Below are positions 34,290-45,933 of a stretch of DNA of 64,000 bases, one piece after another. A model generated the notes under the pieces. It did no database searches. It was not told the DNA's origin and saw only the letters and a list, made by a program, of their open reading frames with translations. Numbering within the stretch: the stretch's first letter is position 1; each line of letters opens with the position of its first letter. Source of the stretch: Lentibacillus halodurans (GTDB taxonomy: Bacteria > Bacillota > Bacilli > Bacillales > Amphibacillaceae); NCBI RefSeq assembly GCF_900112045.1, contig NZ_FOJW01000001.1, forward strand, positions 62,001 to 126,000, written 5' to 3'. A program made the position numbers and the translations under genes.

Positions 34290-35468
34290 ATGTATCTTCA
34301 AGGTAAATATAATGGAAAAAATAAAAAGCTGTTCAGTCATTTCTATAAAAAAAGTGGCATCTATATAATCTGTATAGCTGTTTTATTCATATCAACAGGT
34401 TTCTTAACGACGGTATCCCCGGCTTATCGATTTTCGTCCAATACCATTACAAATTGGACAAGTGATTTGGACAGTTCGTTCTTTCTATATTTAATGGGAA
34501 TGGAAAACAAGGCATTCCAGAGAGCTTATCCCGACGATCGGGAATTGCCTGATATTTCAAGTATATTGTTTGAAATGGCGACTAACATCAGACCGAGTGA
34601 CACAAGGAGTCTGTTGGGTCAGGAGCTTCCGGGGTTTTTAACGTTCCAGAATGATATCATCATAGCTGGCGAAGGAACCGATTATACCAATTTGCCCGTT
34701 GAATCATCCCCTCCGCTTGAAGATATTTTAGAGGAAAGAGAAGCAGTTGTTGATCAGGAGGACAAAGAGGAAGAACCGGATGAACAACAGGACGAAAATA
34801 AGCCAAGTACAGGCGGTCGTGATGTTGTTTTTATTTATAACACCCATAACCGGGAGTCTTTTTTACCTCATTTACCCGATGTTGATGACCCTGATAAGGC
34901 ACAGCATGGAGAGGTGAATATTGGTAAAGTCAGTGACAGGTTTGCAAAAGCACTTGAATCAAATGGAATCGGCACAGAAGTTGATCAAACAGATATCATG
35001 AGTACTTTAAACAATCAAAACCTGGAATATAATCAGTCCTACACGGCTTCCAGAGAGGTTGTACAGGAGGCATTCGCTGACAATGAGGAGTTTCAGTATT
35101 CATTTGATTTGCATCGCGATGCCAGCCCCAAAAATGAAACAACTAAAGAGATTGATGGGAAAAAATATGCCAGAGTTATGTTTGTAGTTGGAGCGAAATA
35201 TGAAGGGTATGATCAAAACCTGGAAATTGCCAATCAACTACACAATCTAATCGAGGAGGAATACCCGGGTCTTAGCAGAGGTGTCATTACGAAAAAAGGA
35301 TCAGGAAGCAATGGGGTCTACAATCAGGATTTATCACCGAATGCAATGCTGATCGAATTTGGCGGAGTGGGAAATAACCTGGATGAATTATACCGGAGTG
35401 CGGACGCTGTTGCAGAAATATTCAGTGACTATTACTGGGATGCTGAGAAGGTAAATACCAATCAATAG
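34290..35468 (+). CDS. spoIIP: stage II sporulation protein P
   Basis: Peptidoglycan amidase and endopeptidase that works with SpoIID and SpoIIM in engulfment of the forespore. The 392-residue protein has one N-terminal membrane segment (about residues 25-45), an acidic linker (150-175) and a C-terminal amidase domain. Active-site residues are in YNTHNRESFLPH near 185 and SFDLHRDAS near 275, and a late LIEFGGVGNN region is present. The ATG at 34290 has AGAGGAG upstream; an ATG-less extension to 34239 is unlikely. It follows gpr across a repeat-filled gap. Confidence 0.95.
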   Translation: MYLQGKYNGKNKKLFSHFYKKSGIYIICIAVLFISTGFLTTVSPAYRFSSNTITNWTSDLDSSFFLYLMGMENKAFQRAYPDDRELPDISSILFEMATNIRPSDTRSLLGQELPGFLTFQNDIIIAGEGTDYTNLPVESSPPLEDILEEREAVVDQEDKEEEPDEQQDENKPSTGGRDVVFIYNTHNRESFLPHLPDVDDPDKAQHGEVNIGKVSDRFAKALESNGIGTEVDQTDIMSTLNNQNLEYNQSYTASREVVQEAFADNEEFQYSFDLHRDASPKNETTKEIDGKKYARVMFVVGAKYEGYDQNLEIANQLHNLIEEEYPGLSRGVITKKGSGSNGVYNQDLSPNAMLIEFGGVGNNLDELYRSADAVAEIFSDYYWDAEKVNTNQ

Positions 35469-35479
35469 GAGGGAAAAAT

Positions 35480-35788
35480 ATGCGCACCGTTATCATACTA
35501 CTATCATTGGCACTATTTTTTTTAACGGGTTTAATCATAGGCATGGATCGCAGTAATCAGGAAAATGAGGCCTATTCGGATGTGGAAGAAGTGATTGAAG
35601 AGACTGGAGAAGCGAGTGAAAAACAGGTGCTGATCAAGGATCAGGAATCAACTGATAAGCAACTGGCGGTCCCTGAATCACCTGAGCATTTTACACATAA
35701 GGCAGCATCGTTTTTGGAATCAGGTGTGAAAGGTTTTTATGAGCTGATTGTTAGTGTTACGTATCAACTTATTCAAGTATTTTTCTAA
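35480..35788 (+). CDS. yqxA: YqxA family protein (DUF3679)
   Basis: A 102-residue protein with an N-terminal membrane segment (residues 3-21), an acidic middle and a C-terminal hydrophobic helix. The TGLIIGMDRSNQE and PEHFTHKAASFLESGVKGFYE stretches and its place between spoIIP and lepA fit YqxA/DUF3679. AGGAGGG precedes the ATG. It is probably cotranscribed with spoIIP; its function is unknown. Confidence 0.87.
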   Translation: MRTVIILLSLALFFLTGLIIGMDRSNQENEAYSDVEEVIEETGEASEKQVLIKDQESTDKQLAVPESPEHFTHKAASFLESGVKGFYELIVSVTYQLIQVFF

Positions 35789-35826
35789 TGGTTGTTCATT
35801 CCTGTGCTGCAGCTTTCTTTCATTGC

Positions 35827-35855
35827 TTGAATGTATGCAGTGCAATTGCTATAAT
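35827..35855 (+). promoter_or_regulatory. promoter of lepA
   Basis: TTGAAT (35827-35832), a 17-base spacer and TATAAT (35850-35855) with TGC directly before it (extended -10). Confidence 0.7.
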
Positions 35856-35932
35856 CAACCCTAGTCATCGAATGTTGTAAACATTTTATCCGTAAAGATG
35901 CGGTAAGAGACAAATGGGAGTGGACTGCACTT

Positions 35933-37741
35933 ATGAATATAAAACAAGCAAACGTACGTAATTTTTCAATCATTGCGCATATCGATCATGGGAAATCTAC
36001 CCTCGCAGACCGTATTCTCGAAAAAACAAAAGCATTGACCCAGCGGGAAATGAAAGAGCAATTTCTAGATGCAATGGATTTGGAGCGTGAACGGGGAATC
36101 ACCATAAAATTAAATGCGGTACAGCTGAATTATAAAAGTGCAAACGAGGAAGATTATTTATTTCACCTAATAGATACACCCGGACATGTCGACTTTACAT
36201 ATGAAGTATCCAGAAGTCTTGCGGCATGTGAGGGTGCTGTTTTAGTTGTGGATGCTGCCCAGGGCATTGAAGCACAGACGCTTGCCAATGTCTATCTTGC
36301 ACTGGACAATGATCTTGAAATCATTCCTGTGATTAACAAAATCGACTTGCCGAATGCTGACCCTGACCGTGTGGCACAGGAACTGGAGGATGTCATTGGT
36401 ATTGATAAGGATGAGGTTATTTTAGCTTCTGCAAAAGATGATATCGGTGTCGATGAAATTCTGGAACGAGTTGTATCAGATATTCCTGCGCCATCCGGCG
36501 AACCCGAAAGTCCGCTGAAAGCACTTATCTTTGATTCATTGTATGATCCTTATCGTGGTGTGATTGCTTATATTTGCATGAAAGAAGGTTCTGTAAAGGT
36601 CGGGGATAAAATCAGATTAATGGCAAACGGAAAAGAATTTGACGTTAATGAGATTGGTGTTTTTAGACCGAATCCGGTTCCAAAAGACGAATTGACTGTC
36701 GGTGATGTGGGATTTCTGACTGCATCCATTAAAAATGTCGGTGATACGAGAGTCGGTGATACGATTACACTTTCAAAAAACCCGGCAGAATCACCACTAC
36801 CCGGTTATAAACGGCTGAATCCGATGGTGTTTTGCGGCTTGTTCCCGGTAGATTCCAATCAATATAATGATTTGCGTGAAGCACTGGAACGGCTGGAGCT
36901 TAATGATTCATCGCTGCAATATGAAGCCGAGAGCTCACAAGCATTAGGTTTTGGCTTCCGCTGCGGATTTCTCGGGTTATTACATATGGAGATTATCCAG
37001 GAACGAATCGAACGGGAATTCAATATCAATTTAATCACGACGGCTCCATCGGTTATCTATGAAGTGGAGAAAACGGACGGTGACACGATTGAAGTGGACA
37101 ATCCTTCGATCATGCCTGATTCCCAACTCGTCCAGGAAGTACGGGAGCCATTTGTTAAAGCGACCATTATGGTGCCGAATGATTATGTCGGAGCAGTGAT
37201 GGAAATTGCCCAGAAGAAGCGCGGTCAGTTTGTTGATATGGAATATCTTGACGAAATACGTGTCAATGTTGTGTATCATATTCCATTATCCGAAATTGTC
37301 TATGATTTCTTTGATCAATTGAAATCACAAACAAAAGGATACGCCTCGTTTGATTATGATTTAATCGGCTATCGCCCTTCCAATCTTGTTAAAATGGATA
37401 TCTTGTTAAACGGGGATACCATTGATGCATTGTCGTTTATTGTACACCGGGATTTCGCCTATGAAAGGGGAAAACATATTGTGGATAAGTTAAAAGACCT
37501 TATTCCTAGACAGCAATTTGAAGTACCTGTACAGGCAGCTATTGGAAACAAAATCATTGCAAGATCCACGATCAAGGCAATGAAGAAAAATGTACTTTCC
37601 AAATGTTATGGCGGCGATATTTCACGAAAACGAAAACTGTTGGAGAAACAAAAAGAAGGTAAAAAACGCATGAAGATGGTTGGGTCGGTTGAGGTTCCAC
37701 AAGAGGCGTTTATGGCTGTACTGGAAATGAATGATGATTAA
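35933..37741 (+). CDS. lepA: elongation factor 4 (LepA)
   Basis: Translational GTPase related to EF-G that affects initiation, elongation and 30S assembly. The 602-residue protein has G1 [13 protein letters not shown] (about residues 16-28), G3 DTPGHVDF near 83, G4 NKIDLPNA near 137, EF-G-like domains II, III and V, and the LepA-specific C-terminal domain ending in [16 protein letters not shown]. Full length and intact. It precedes hemW, as in B. subtilis. Confidence 0.98.
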   Translation: MNIKQANVRNFSIIAHIDHGKSTLADRILEKTKALTQREMKEQFLDAMDLERERGITIKLNAVQLNYKSANEEDYLFHLIDTPGHVDFTYEVSRSLAACEGAVLVVDAAQGIEAQTLANVYLALDNDLEIIPVINKIDLPNADPDRVAQELEDVIGIDKDEVILASAKDDIGVDEILERVVSDIPAPSGEPESPLKALIFDSLYDPYRGVIAYICMKEGSVKVGDKIRLMANGKEFDVNEIGVFRPNPVPKDELTVGDVGFLTASIKNVGDTRVGDTITLSKNPAESPLPGYKRLNPMVFCGLFPVDSNQYNDLREALERLELNDSSLQYEAESSQALGFGFRCGFLGLLHMEIIQERIEREFNINLITTAPSVIYEVEKTDGDTIEVDNPSIMPDSQLVQEVREPFVKATIMVPNDYVGAVMEIAQKKRGQFVDMEYLDEIRVNVVYHIPLSEIVYDFFDQLKSQTKGYASFDYDLIGYRPSNLVKMDILLNGDTIDALSFIVHRDFAYERGKHIVDKLKDLIPRQQFEVPVQAAIGNKIIARSTIKAMKKNVLSKCYGGDISRKRKLLEKQKEGKKRMKMVGSVEVPQEAFMAVLEMNDD

Positions 37742-37816
37742 TTAATTTTTTGAAGGACAGGGGAAATTTACGCTGGCGGTGTAAGTATCCCTTTTCTTCG
37801 TACAAGGGAGATCAAA

Positions 37817-38977
37817 ATGAAAGCACAATCCGTTTATATCCATATACCATTTTGTCAGCAAATTTGTCATTACTGTGATTTCACAAAGTTTTTTTATAAT
37901 GAAAAATTAGCAACAGAATACATTGAAGCACTATCGAATGAAATAAACACAAACATCCATGGTAACAGCAATAAAGTAAATACCATTTTCATTGGCGGCG
38001 GGACACCGACAGCTCTGAATCTTGAACAGTTACGTTCGTTAATGCAATTGATTGATGCTAAATTTGATATAGCGGCCTGCTCCGAATTTACCATTGAAGC
38101 AAATCCGGGTGACTTTGACGAAGAAAAAATAAAATTGCTCAAAAGTTTTGGTGTGAACCGTATTTCGTTAGGCGTACAAGTTTTTGATAACATAATGCTT
38201 GAAGAATTGGGGCGGCTGCATAAAGTAAAAGATGTGTACCGGACAATCGATCTGTTGCAACAACAAAGATTTTACAATATAAGTCTTGATCTCATTTATG
38301 CGCTGCCCAACCAGACAGTAGAGCATTTCAGGCAATCATTGAATGAGGCCGTGTCTTTTAATCTGCCGCATTATTCAACATACGCGCTGCAGATTGAACC
38401 GAAAACGGTTTTTTATCAGCGTCACAAAAAAGGCAAATTGCACCGTCCTCCACAAGAAGAAGAAGTCCAAATGTATGAAACATTAGTAGATACCATGCGA
38501 ATGAATGGTTTGCAGCAATATGAAATTAGCAATTTTGCCAAGCCAGGATTTGAAAGCCAGCATAATCTGGTATATTGGAAAAATGAGCACTATTATGGTT
38601 TTGGTGCAGGAGCGCACGGGTATTTACCAGGAAGGCGGACAGGCAACATCCGGCCATTGCCGGCTTATGTCAAAAAGGCGGTGGAAGACGGCAATCCGAT
38701 TTTGAATACGGAAGAAATCGGTATGCGCGAAATGATTGAGGAAGAAATGTTTCTTGGTTTACGGAAAATGGAAGGCATTCATACAGATCATTTCCTTGAA
38801 AAATTCGGATTCCGATACGAGGACTTGTATAAGGATTCCGTATCCTTTCTGATCAATAAAGGCTGGCTCAAGGAAGATGGTAAAAATCTGCATTTAACTG
38901 ATCAGGGAGTGCTGTTTGGAAATGAAGTGTTCGAACAATTTTTATTGGAGGAAGATGATCTGGAGCTTGTTCGTTGA
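37817..38977 (+). CDS. hemW: radical SAM heme chaperone HemW
   Basis: Heme-binding radical SAM protein, long annotated as oxygen-independent coproporphyrinogen oxidase. The 386-residue protein carries C13-x3-C17-x2-C20 for the iron-sulfur cluster in PFCQQICHYC, IGGGTPT near 57, and the C-terminal HemN domain. The extra cysteine that marks true HemN (CxxxCxxCxC) is absent, favouring HemW. AAGGGAG precedes the ATG. It is followed directly by the hrcA promoter. Confidence 0.94.
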   Translation: MKAQSVYIHIPFCQQICHYCDFTKFFYNEKLATEYIEALSNEINTNIHGNSNKVNTIFIGGGTPTALNLEQLRSLMQLIDAKFDIAACSEFTIEANPGDFDEEKIKLLKSFGVNRISLGVQVFDNIMLEELGRLHKVKDVYRTIDLLQQQRFYNISLDLIYALPNQTVEHFRQSLNEAVSFNLPHYSTYALQIEPKTVFYQRHKKGKLHRPPQEEEVQMYETLVDTMRMNGLQQYEISNFAKPGFESQHNLVYWKNEHYYGFGAGAHGYLPGRRTGNIRPLPAYVKKAVEDGNPILNTEEIGMREMIEEEMFLGLRKMEGIHTDHFLEKFGFRYEDLYKDSVSFLINKGWLKEDGKNLHLTDQGVLFGNEVFEQFLLEEDDLELVR

Positions 38978-39039
38978 CAAAAAAATCATGATTTGATAAT
39001 TTATGATTAGCATTAGCACTCGAAGGAACAGAGTGCTAA
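38974..39039 (+). promoter_or_regulatory. heat-shock promoter with CIRCE operator of the hrcA operon
   Basis: TTGACA at 38974-38979 lies in the end of hemW; the -10 is GATAAT or TAATTT near 38995-39002. CIRCE is perfect: TTAGCACTC (39013-39021), nine bases, GAGTGCTAA (39031-39039). HrcA bound here represses the operon. Confidence 0.97.
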
Positions 39040-39053
39040 CAGAGGTGAACATC

Positions 39054-40085
39054 ATGCTAACAAAAAGACAATTGCTGATCCTGCAAGTCATCATTGATGA
39101 TTTCATCGAGTCGGCACAGCCGGTGGGCTCACGGTCAATTGCCAAAAAAGATAGCATTCAGTACAGTTCAGCTACCATAAGGAATGAAATGGCAGATCTG
39201 GAAGATATGGGTTTCCTGGAAAAAACACACTCATCTTCCGGCAGAATACCATCAGAGCGAGGATACCGATATTATGTCGATCATCTGGTTTCACCTCAGG
39301 ATACAGAAAGTAATACCCGTATCATCCATAACATTATGCAGGACGGATTATTTGAATTTGAACAAATCGTCCAAAGTTCTGCCGAAATTTTGTCTGAAAT
39401 CACGAACTATACATCCATTATTCTAGGACCGGAAGTGTTTGAGACGAAACTAAAGCAGCTGCAAATCGTTTCGTTAACGCCGCATACAGCCGTAGCAATA
39501 CTAGTGACCAATACCGGTCATGTGGAACATCGCTCTTTTTCTGTTCCTGAAGCGATTCATGCATCGGATTTGGAAAAAATGGTTAATATTTTAAATGATC
39601 GATTGTATGGTGTGCCGATTTTTAAGCTGTATGAAAAACTCAATACTGAAATTGTTAATCTGATGGATAAATATATGACAGATTTTGAAACATCATATGA
39701 TTATCTGAAAGCTGCCTTTTTCAGCGAAAATCCGGTGAAGTTATACTTCGGAGGAAAAACAAATCTGCTGATGCAGCCTGAATTCAATGACATTGACAAA
39801 GTCCGGTCGTTTTATTCGATGATTGAAGAAGAGGATGAAATTGCCACTTTATTAAAAGGTGCCACTGACGGCATTAAGGTGACAATTGGACATGAGAATA
39901 AAGTTGATGCGATAAAGGATTGCAGTCTCATAACGGCCACTTATGAGATGAATGAGGAGCAAATGGGGACGATTGCATTGATTGGGCCAACCAGAATGGA
40001 ATACAAACGGGTGATTGCATTGCTGAATACCTTATCGTCCGAAATGTCAGATGTATTGTATAAATGGTATCAGCATAATGAGTAA
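39054..40085 (+). CDS. hrcA: heat-inducible transcription repressor HrcA
   Basis: Represses class I heat-shock genes by binding CIRCE, and needs GroEL to stay active. The 343-residue protein has an N-terminal winged helix (MLTKRQLLILQVIIDDFIES and the SSATIRNEMADLEDMG recognition region) and a GAF-like dimerisation region. The ATG at 39054 has AGAGGTG upstream; a frame extension to 39003 crosses the operator and is rejected. First gene of hrcA-grpE-dnaK; it should repress itself. Confidence 0.97.
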   Translation: MLTKRQLLILQVIIDDFIESAQPVGSRSIAKKDSIQYSSATIRNEMADLEDMGFLEKTHSSSGRIPSERGYRYYVDHLVSPQDTESNTRIIHNIMQDGLFEFEQIVQSSAEILSEITNYTSIILGPEVFETKLKQLQIVSLTPHTAVAILVTNTGHVEHRSFSVPEAIHASDLEKMVNILNDRLYGVPIFKLYEKLNTEIVNLMDKYMTDFETSYDYLKAAFFSENPVKLYFGGKTNLLMQPEFNDIDKVRSFYSMIEEEDEIATLLKGATDGIKVTIGHENKVDAIKDCSLITATYEMNEEQMGTIALIGPTRMEYKRVIALLNTLSSEMSDVLYKWYQHNE

Positions 40086-40279
40086 GATGGCATTTTGGAA
40101 GCTGTCCCATCATTTCTTTGGCAGATAAGAACGTGTACAATCCTCTATCTGCATAAGTCAACTAGGGTTCTCGCTTTAAGGCTTGGTGATAAGCCAAGTT
40201 TTCTAATGTAAAATTGTTTAAATGCAATACTTTTCATGTTATATTCTATCGTGGCAATTTCATATAGGAGGTGGCAGGG

Positions 40280-40864
40280 ATGACAAAAGAAAATCAGGAA
40301 AAGCCGAATCAAAATGACGCAAAACAAGAAGAGCAGGAAGAAGTCATCACGGAAGTAATCGATGCAGATGAACAGGATGATACAGCGCAAACAGATTCTA
40401 TTGAAGAAAATCCTCTTCAGGCGGAACTGGATCAGCTCAAACAGGAAAAGGATGATATGTATCAGCGACTACTGCGCGTACAGGCAGAATTCGATAATTT
40501 TAAAAAACGTTCCCAAAAAGAAAAAGAAGCGGATCGAAAATATAAAGCTGAAGAGATTGTAAAAGAATTATTGCCTGCTATCGATAACTTTGAACGGGCA
40601 CTCCAAGTAGAGGTTACCGATGAAACGAAGAGCTTTGTTGAAGGTGTGACCATGGTTTATAACCAAATCAAGGAAGCTTTGAAATCGCAAGGTGTTGAGG
40701 AAATAGAATCTGTTGGTAAACCATTTGATCCAAACATTCATCATGCTGTCATGCAAGTAGAAGATGAAGAAGCTGAAGCAGACACAGTTACAGAAGAATT
40801 GCAAAAAGGCTATTATTTGAAAGACCGTGTTATCCGACCAGCAATGGTTAAAGTGAATAAGTAA
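40280..40864 (+). CDS. grpE: nucleotide exchange factor GrpE
   Basis: Releases ADP from DnaK. The 194-residue protein has a long acidic N-terminal helix (about residues 1-60), the coiled coil, and the conserved [15 protein letters not shown]-type stretch (here [19 protein letters not shown]) followed by the beta domain ending [12 protein letters not shown]-like ([13 protein letters not shown]). ATG at 40280 lies six bases after GGAGGTG. The gap from hrcA is about 190 bases and holds a weak hairpin only. Confidence 0.97.
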   Translation: MTKENQEKPNQNDAKQEEQEEVITEVIDADEQDDTAQTDSIEENPLQAELDQLKQEKDDMYQRLLRVQAEFDNFKKRSQKEKEADRKYKAEEIVKELLPAIDNFERALQVEVTDETKSFVEGVTMVYNQIKEALKSQGVEEIESVGKPFDPNIHHAVMQVEDEEAEADTVTEELQKGYYLKDRVIRPAMVKVNK

Positions 40865-40879
40865 ATGGAAGAGCAGTGA

Positions 40880-42733
<1,854 letters not shown>

Positions 42734-42812
42734 TTTAATATAGGCAAGTGAAGTTCGACCAAGTCCACCATGTCAATTGCCAACGTCGAACGGACCTGCA
42801 TCCTTTAGGCCC

Positions 42813-42850
42813 AAAGTCAAAGTCAGGAATCTCTTGACTTTGACTTTTTT
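42813..42850 (+). terminator. terminator between dnaK and dnaJ
   Basis: AAAGTCAAAGTCA (42813-42825) pairs perfectly with TGACTTTGACTTT (42835-42847), followed by TTT. It separates dnaJ from the CIRCE-controlled genes, at least partly. Confidence 0.88.
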
Positions 42851-42880
42851 CACTCAGAAAAGGGCAAAGTCTTTCTTTGT

Positions 42881-42910
42881 TTGCTATCAGAAAGCAGATA
42901 ATGATATGAT
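42881..42910 (+). promoter_or_regulatory. probable dnaJ promoter
   Basis: TTGCTA (42881-42886) and TATGAT (42905-42910), 18 bases apart, downstream of the terminator. No CIRCE copy is near it. Confidence 0.55.
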
Positions 42911-42947
42911 AAAATGTATGCAATAGTGTCGGGAGAGTGATTCACAA

Positions 42948-44066
42948 GTGAGTAAGCGCGACTATTATGAAGTGCTCGGTGTTGATAAAGGCGCTTCTAA
43001 AGATGAAATAAAGAAAGCCTATCGTAAGCTTGCAAGAAAATATCATCCGGATGTCAGCGAGGAAGAGAATGCAGCTGATAAGTTTAAGGAAGCTAAAGAA
43101 GCATATGAAGTATTAAGTGATGAGCAAAAAAGAGCTCAATATGATCAATTTGGTCATGCGGGTCCACAAGGTCAAGCCGGATTTGGCGGTGCACAGGACT
43201 TTGGTGATTTCGGCGGCTTTGGTGACATCTTTGATATGTTCTTTGGCGGCGGCCGCAGACGTGATCCGAACGCACCACAACAGGGTGCAGATCTACAGTA
43301 TACGATGACGCTCGACTTTGAAGAAGCAATTTTTGGGAAAGAAGCAGATATCAATATACCGAAGGAAGAAGAATGTGATACGTGTCATGGTTCAGGCGCT
43401 AAACCTGGTACAAAAACAGAAACTTGTTCTCATTGTCATGGTTCCGGTCAATTAAATACAGAGCAGAATACACCATTTGGCCGTGTTGTCAATCGTCGCG
43501 TATGCCACCATTGTCATGGAACAGGTACCATTATTCCGGAAAAATGTAATACTTGTGGCGGTTCAGGTAAAGTGAAAGAGAACAAAAGTATTCATATTTC
43601 GATTCCTAAAGGTATTGATGAAGGGCAGCAAATCAGGGTTGCAGGCAAAGGTGAACCTGGTGTCAACGGAGGTCCTCCAGGAGATTTATTTGTTGTCATT
43701 CAAGTACGTTCCCATGAGTTTTTTGAACGGGAAGGGGATCATATTTACTGTGAATTACCAATCACATTTGCCCAGGCCGCTCTTGGAGATGAAGTCGAAG
43801 TGCCAACAGTGCATGGGAAAGTTATGCTGACAATACCTGCGAGTACCCAAACTGGAAAAGTTTTCCGATTGAAAGGAAAGGGTGCCCCAAATGTTCGCGG
43901 TTATGGTTATGGGGATCAACATGTCCAAATAAGGGTTGTGACACCAAGCAAACTTTCCGATCGACAGAAGGAATTACTCCGGGAATTCAATGAAATTGGC
44001 GGTAATGAGGCAACTGATGAGCAAAGTTCATTATTTCAGCGTTTTAAAAACGCGTTCAAAAGTTAA
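42948..44066 (+). CDS. dnaJ: chaperone protein DnaJ (Hsp40)
   Basis: Stimulates DnaK ATPase and delivers substrates. The 372-residue type I protein has the J domain with HPD ([10 protein letters not shown], near residues 31-40), a Gly/Phe-rich linker (about 70-105), four CxxCxGxG zinc repeats ([24 protein letters not shown] and CNTCGGSG, about 142-212) and the C-terminal substrate domains. GTG start at 42948, with GGGAGAG upstream. It has its own promoter behind a strong terminator. Confidence 0.97.
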   Translation: MSKRDYYEVLGVDKGASKDEIKKAYRKLARKYHPDVSEEENAADKFKEAKEAYEVLSDEQKRAQYDQFGHAGPQGQAGFGGAQDFGDFGGFGDIFDMFFGGGRRRDPNAPQQGADLQYTMTLDFEEAIFGKEADINIPKEEECDTCHGSGAKPGTKTETCSHCHGSGQLNTEQNTPFGRVVNRRVCHHCHGTGTIIPEKCNTCGGSGKVKENKSIHISIPKGIDEGQQIRVAGKGEPGVNGGPPGDLFVVIQVRSHEFFEREGDHIYCELPITFAQAALGDEVEVPTVHGKVMLTIPASTQTGKVFRLKGKGAPNVRGYGYGDQHVQIRVVTPSKLSDRQKELLREFNEIGGNEATDEQSSLFQRFKNAFKS

Positions 44067-44204
44067 AGAGACTTTCACAGGATATGGTGACTTCTGCGTT
44101 GCCCACATGACGTGGGCGATTTAAGCAGAAGTTCCTTAATCCCAATTCTTAGATCGCCACTATGTATTTTGATTTTCAATTTTCCAGGAAACGAGTGGGT
44201 AAAT

Positions 44205-45161
44205 ATGAACTGGTCTGAAATAAGTATTCATACAACAAATGAAGCTGTGGAGCCGATATCCAATATTTTGCATGAAACAGGAGCCAGTGGCGTTGTTATT
44301 GAAGATCCGATTGATTTGAAGAAAGATAGAGAATCCTTGTTTGGCGAGGTCTATGAACTCAACCCAGCTGATTATCCTGAGGAAGGTGTTTACATTAAGG
44401 CATATTTGCCGGTGAATAGCTCTCTGGATGAAACAGTTGATGGAATAAAGCAGGCGATCAATAATCTGCGGGTGTATCATATTGATTTGGGTAAGAACAA
44501 GGTAACCTTAAATGAAATAAATGAAGAAGAATGGGCTACTGCCTGGAAAAAATACTATAAACCAGTCAAAATCTCCGAAAAGATTACAATTATCCCAACC
44601 TGGGAAGAATATGAAAATGCATCCAGTGATGAAGTCATCATTGAGCTCGATCCTGGCATGGCTTTTGGTACCGGGACACATCCGACAACAATGCTGAGTA
44701 TCCAGGCTATTGAACAATACATAAACCAAAACGCTGTTGTTATCGATGTTGGGTGCGGTTCTGGTGTGCTAAGCATTGCTGCGGGACGCTTAGGTGCAAA
44801 AGAGGTCTACGCCTTTGACTTGGATGATATTGCTGTTAAAAGTACGCAAATTAATACCAGGTTAAACAACATAGAAGATAAGGTCATAGCGAAACAGAAC
44901 AATTTGCTGGATCATGTCGATATGCAAGCTGACATGATTGTTTCTAACATCTTAGCTGAAATCATTGTAAGGTTTGCTGCTGATGCCTGGGAAAATTTGA
45001 AACCAAATGGGATATTCATCACTTCCGGTATTATACAGGCGAAAAAGCAAATGGTAACAGATGAACTGCAGCAAGCAGGGTTCAAGATTATCGACATAAA
45101 CGAAATGGAAGACTGGGTATCCATTGTCGCCAAAAAGACTGAAAAGAAAAGTGGTGCCTGA
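44205..45161 (+). CDS. prmA: ribosomal protein L11 methyltransferase
   Basis: Trimethylates ribosomal protein L11. The 318-residue protein has an N-terminal substrate-recognition domain and a C-terminal SAM domain with VIDVGCGSGVLSIAA near 178 and the SNILAEII motif near 247. I start at the ATG at 44205 (MNWSEISIHTTNEA), which aligns with the family; the open frame to 44112 covers a hairpin-rich leader. The ribosome site (GAGTGGG) is modest. It follows dnaJ and precedes rsmE, a conserved order. Confidence 0.95.
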   Translation: MNWSEISIHTTNEAVEPISNILHETGASGVVIEDPIDLKKDRESLFGEVYELNPADYPEEGVYIKAYLPVNSSLDETVDGIKQAINNLRVYHIDLGKNKVTLNEINEEEWATAWKKYYKPVKISEKITIIPTWEEYENASSDEVIIELDPGMAFGTGTHPTTMLSIQAIEQYINQNAVVIDVGCGSGVLSIAAGRLGAKEVYAFDLDDIAVKSTQINTRLNNIEDKVIAKQNNLLDHVDMQADMIVSNILAEIIVRFAADAWENLKPNGIFITSGIIQAKKQMVTDELQQAGFKIIDINEMEDWVSIVAKKTEKKSGA

Positions 45162-45933
45162 TTTGCAACGGTATTTTGTACCTGCGGAAAACTGGGAAGA
45201 CAACCGGGTAATGATTACAAATGACGATGCACACCATATTAGTCGTGTTATGAGGTCGAAACCCGGTGACGTCATTATTTGCAATCATCCGGATGGAAAA
45301 GCTGTTACTTGTCAAATCACGGACATTACAAAAAATCATGTTCAAGCTGTCATCAAGGAACGGCTTGGCGAATCAGCTGAATTACCCGTTAATGTTACGA
45401 TTGCACAGGGACTGCCCAAAAGTGATAAATTTGAACTCGTATTGCAGAAAGGAACAGAACTAGGTGCCACAGCATTTGTTCCGGTGCAAGCAGACCGTTC
45501 AGTCGTTGCTTGGGATGATAAAAAAACGGAAAAGAAAATGAACCGCTTTTCAAGGATTGTAAAAGAAGCGAGTGAACAGTGTCACCGCAACAAAATCCCA
45601 TTTATTCAACCGGTGAGAGCGATAAAAACACTGGTGGATGAAAGCAGCGAGTATGATCTGAAGTTATTTGCCTTTGAAGAAGAAGCCAAAACTGAAGAAT
45701 ACCAGTCGTTTGGCATGCTCGTCAGCGAAATAAATCCGGGTGATCGCGTGCTAATCGTCATCGGCCCAGAAGGCGGATTCTCGGAACAGGAAGCAGCTTT
45801 ACTCAAACAGAATGAATTCGTCCCCATCCGGCTGGGACCACGTATTTTACGTACTGAAACGGCTGCCTTATATGCATTGGCAAGCATATCTTATCATTTT
45901 GAAGAATTGGGGTGCAGATCATGCCGACAGTAG
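45154..45933 (+). CDS. rsmE: 16S rRNA (uracil-1498-N3)-methyltransferase
   Basis: SPOUT-class (trefoil knot) methyltransferase for U1498 of 16S rRNA. The knot motifs VIGPEGGFSEQEA (near 200) and LGPRILRTETAALYAL (near 223) are intact. The start is uncertain: GTG at 45151 or 45154 and TTG at 45163 (giving the family-typical QRYF start) are all possible; the frame overlaps or abuts the prmA stop. It overlaps mtaB by 13 bases, so the three genes form one unit. Confidence 0.93.
   Translation: MPDLQRYFVPAENWEDNRVMITNDDAHHISRVMRSKPGDVIICNHPDGKAVTCQITDITKNHVQAVIKERLGESAELPVNVTIAQGLPKSDKFELVLQKGTELGATAFVPVQADRSVVAWDDKKTEKKMNRFSRIVKEASEQCHRNKIPFIQPVRAIKTLVDESSEYDLKLFAFEEEAKTEEYQSFGMLVSEINPGDRVLIVIGPEGGFSEQEAALLKQNEFVPIRLGPRILRTETAALYALASISYHFEELGCRSCRQ

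Noticed and set aside
43093-43354. Minus-strand frames opposite the dnaJ Gly-rich linker
   Set aside because: They arise from codon bias in the Gly/Phe-rich region; dnaJ is intact on the plus strand.
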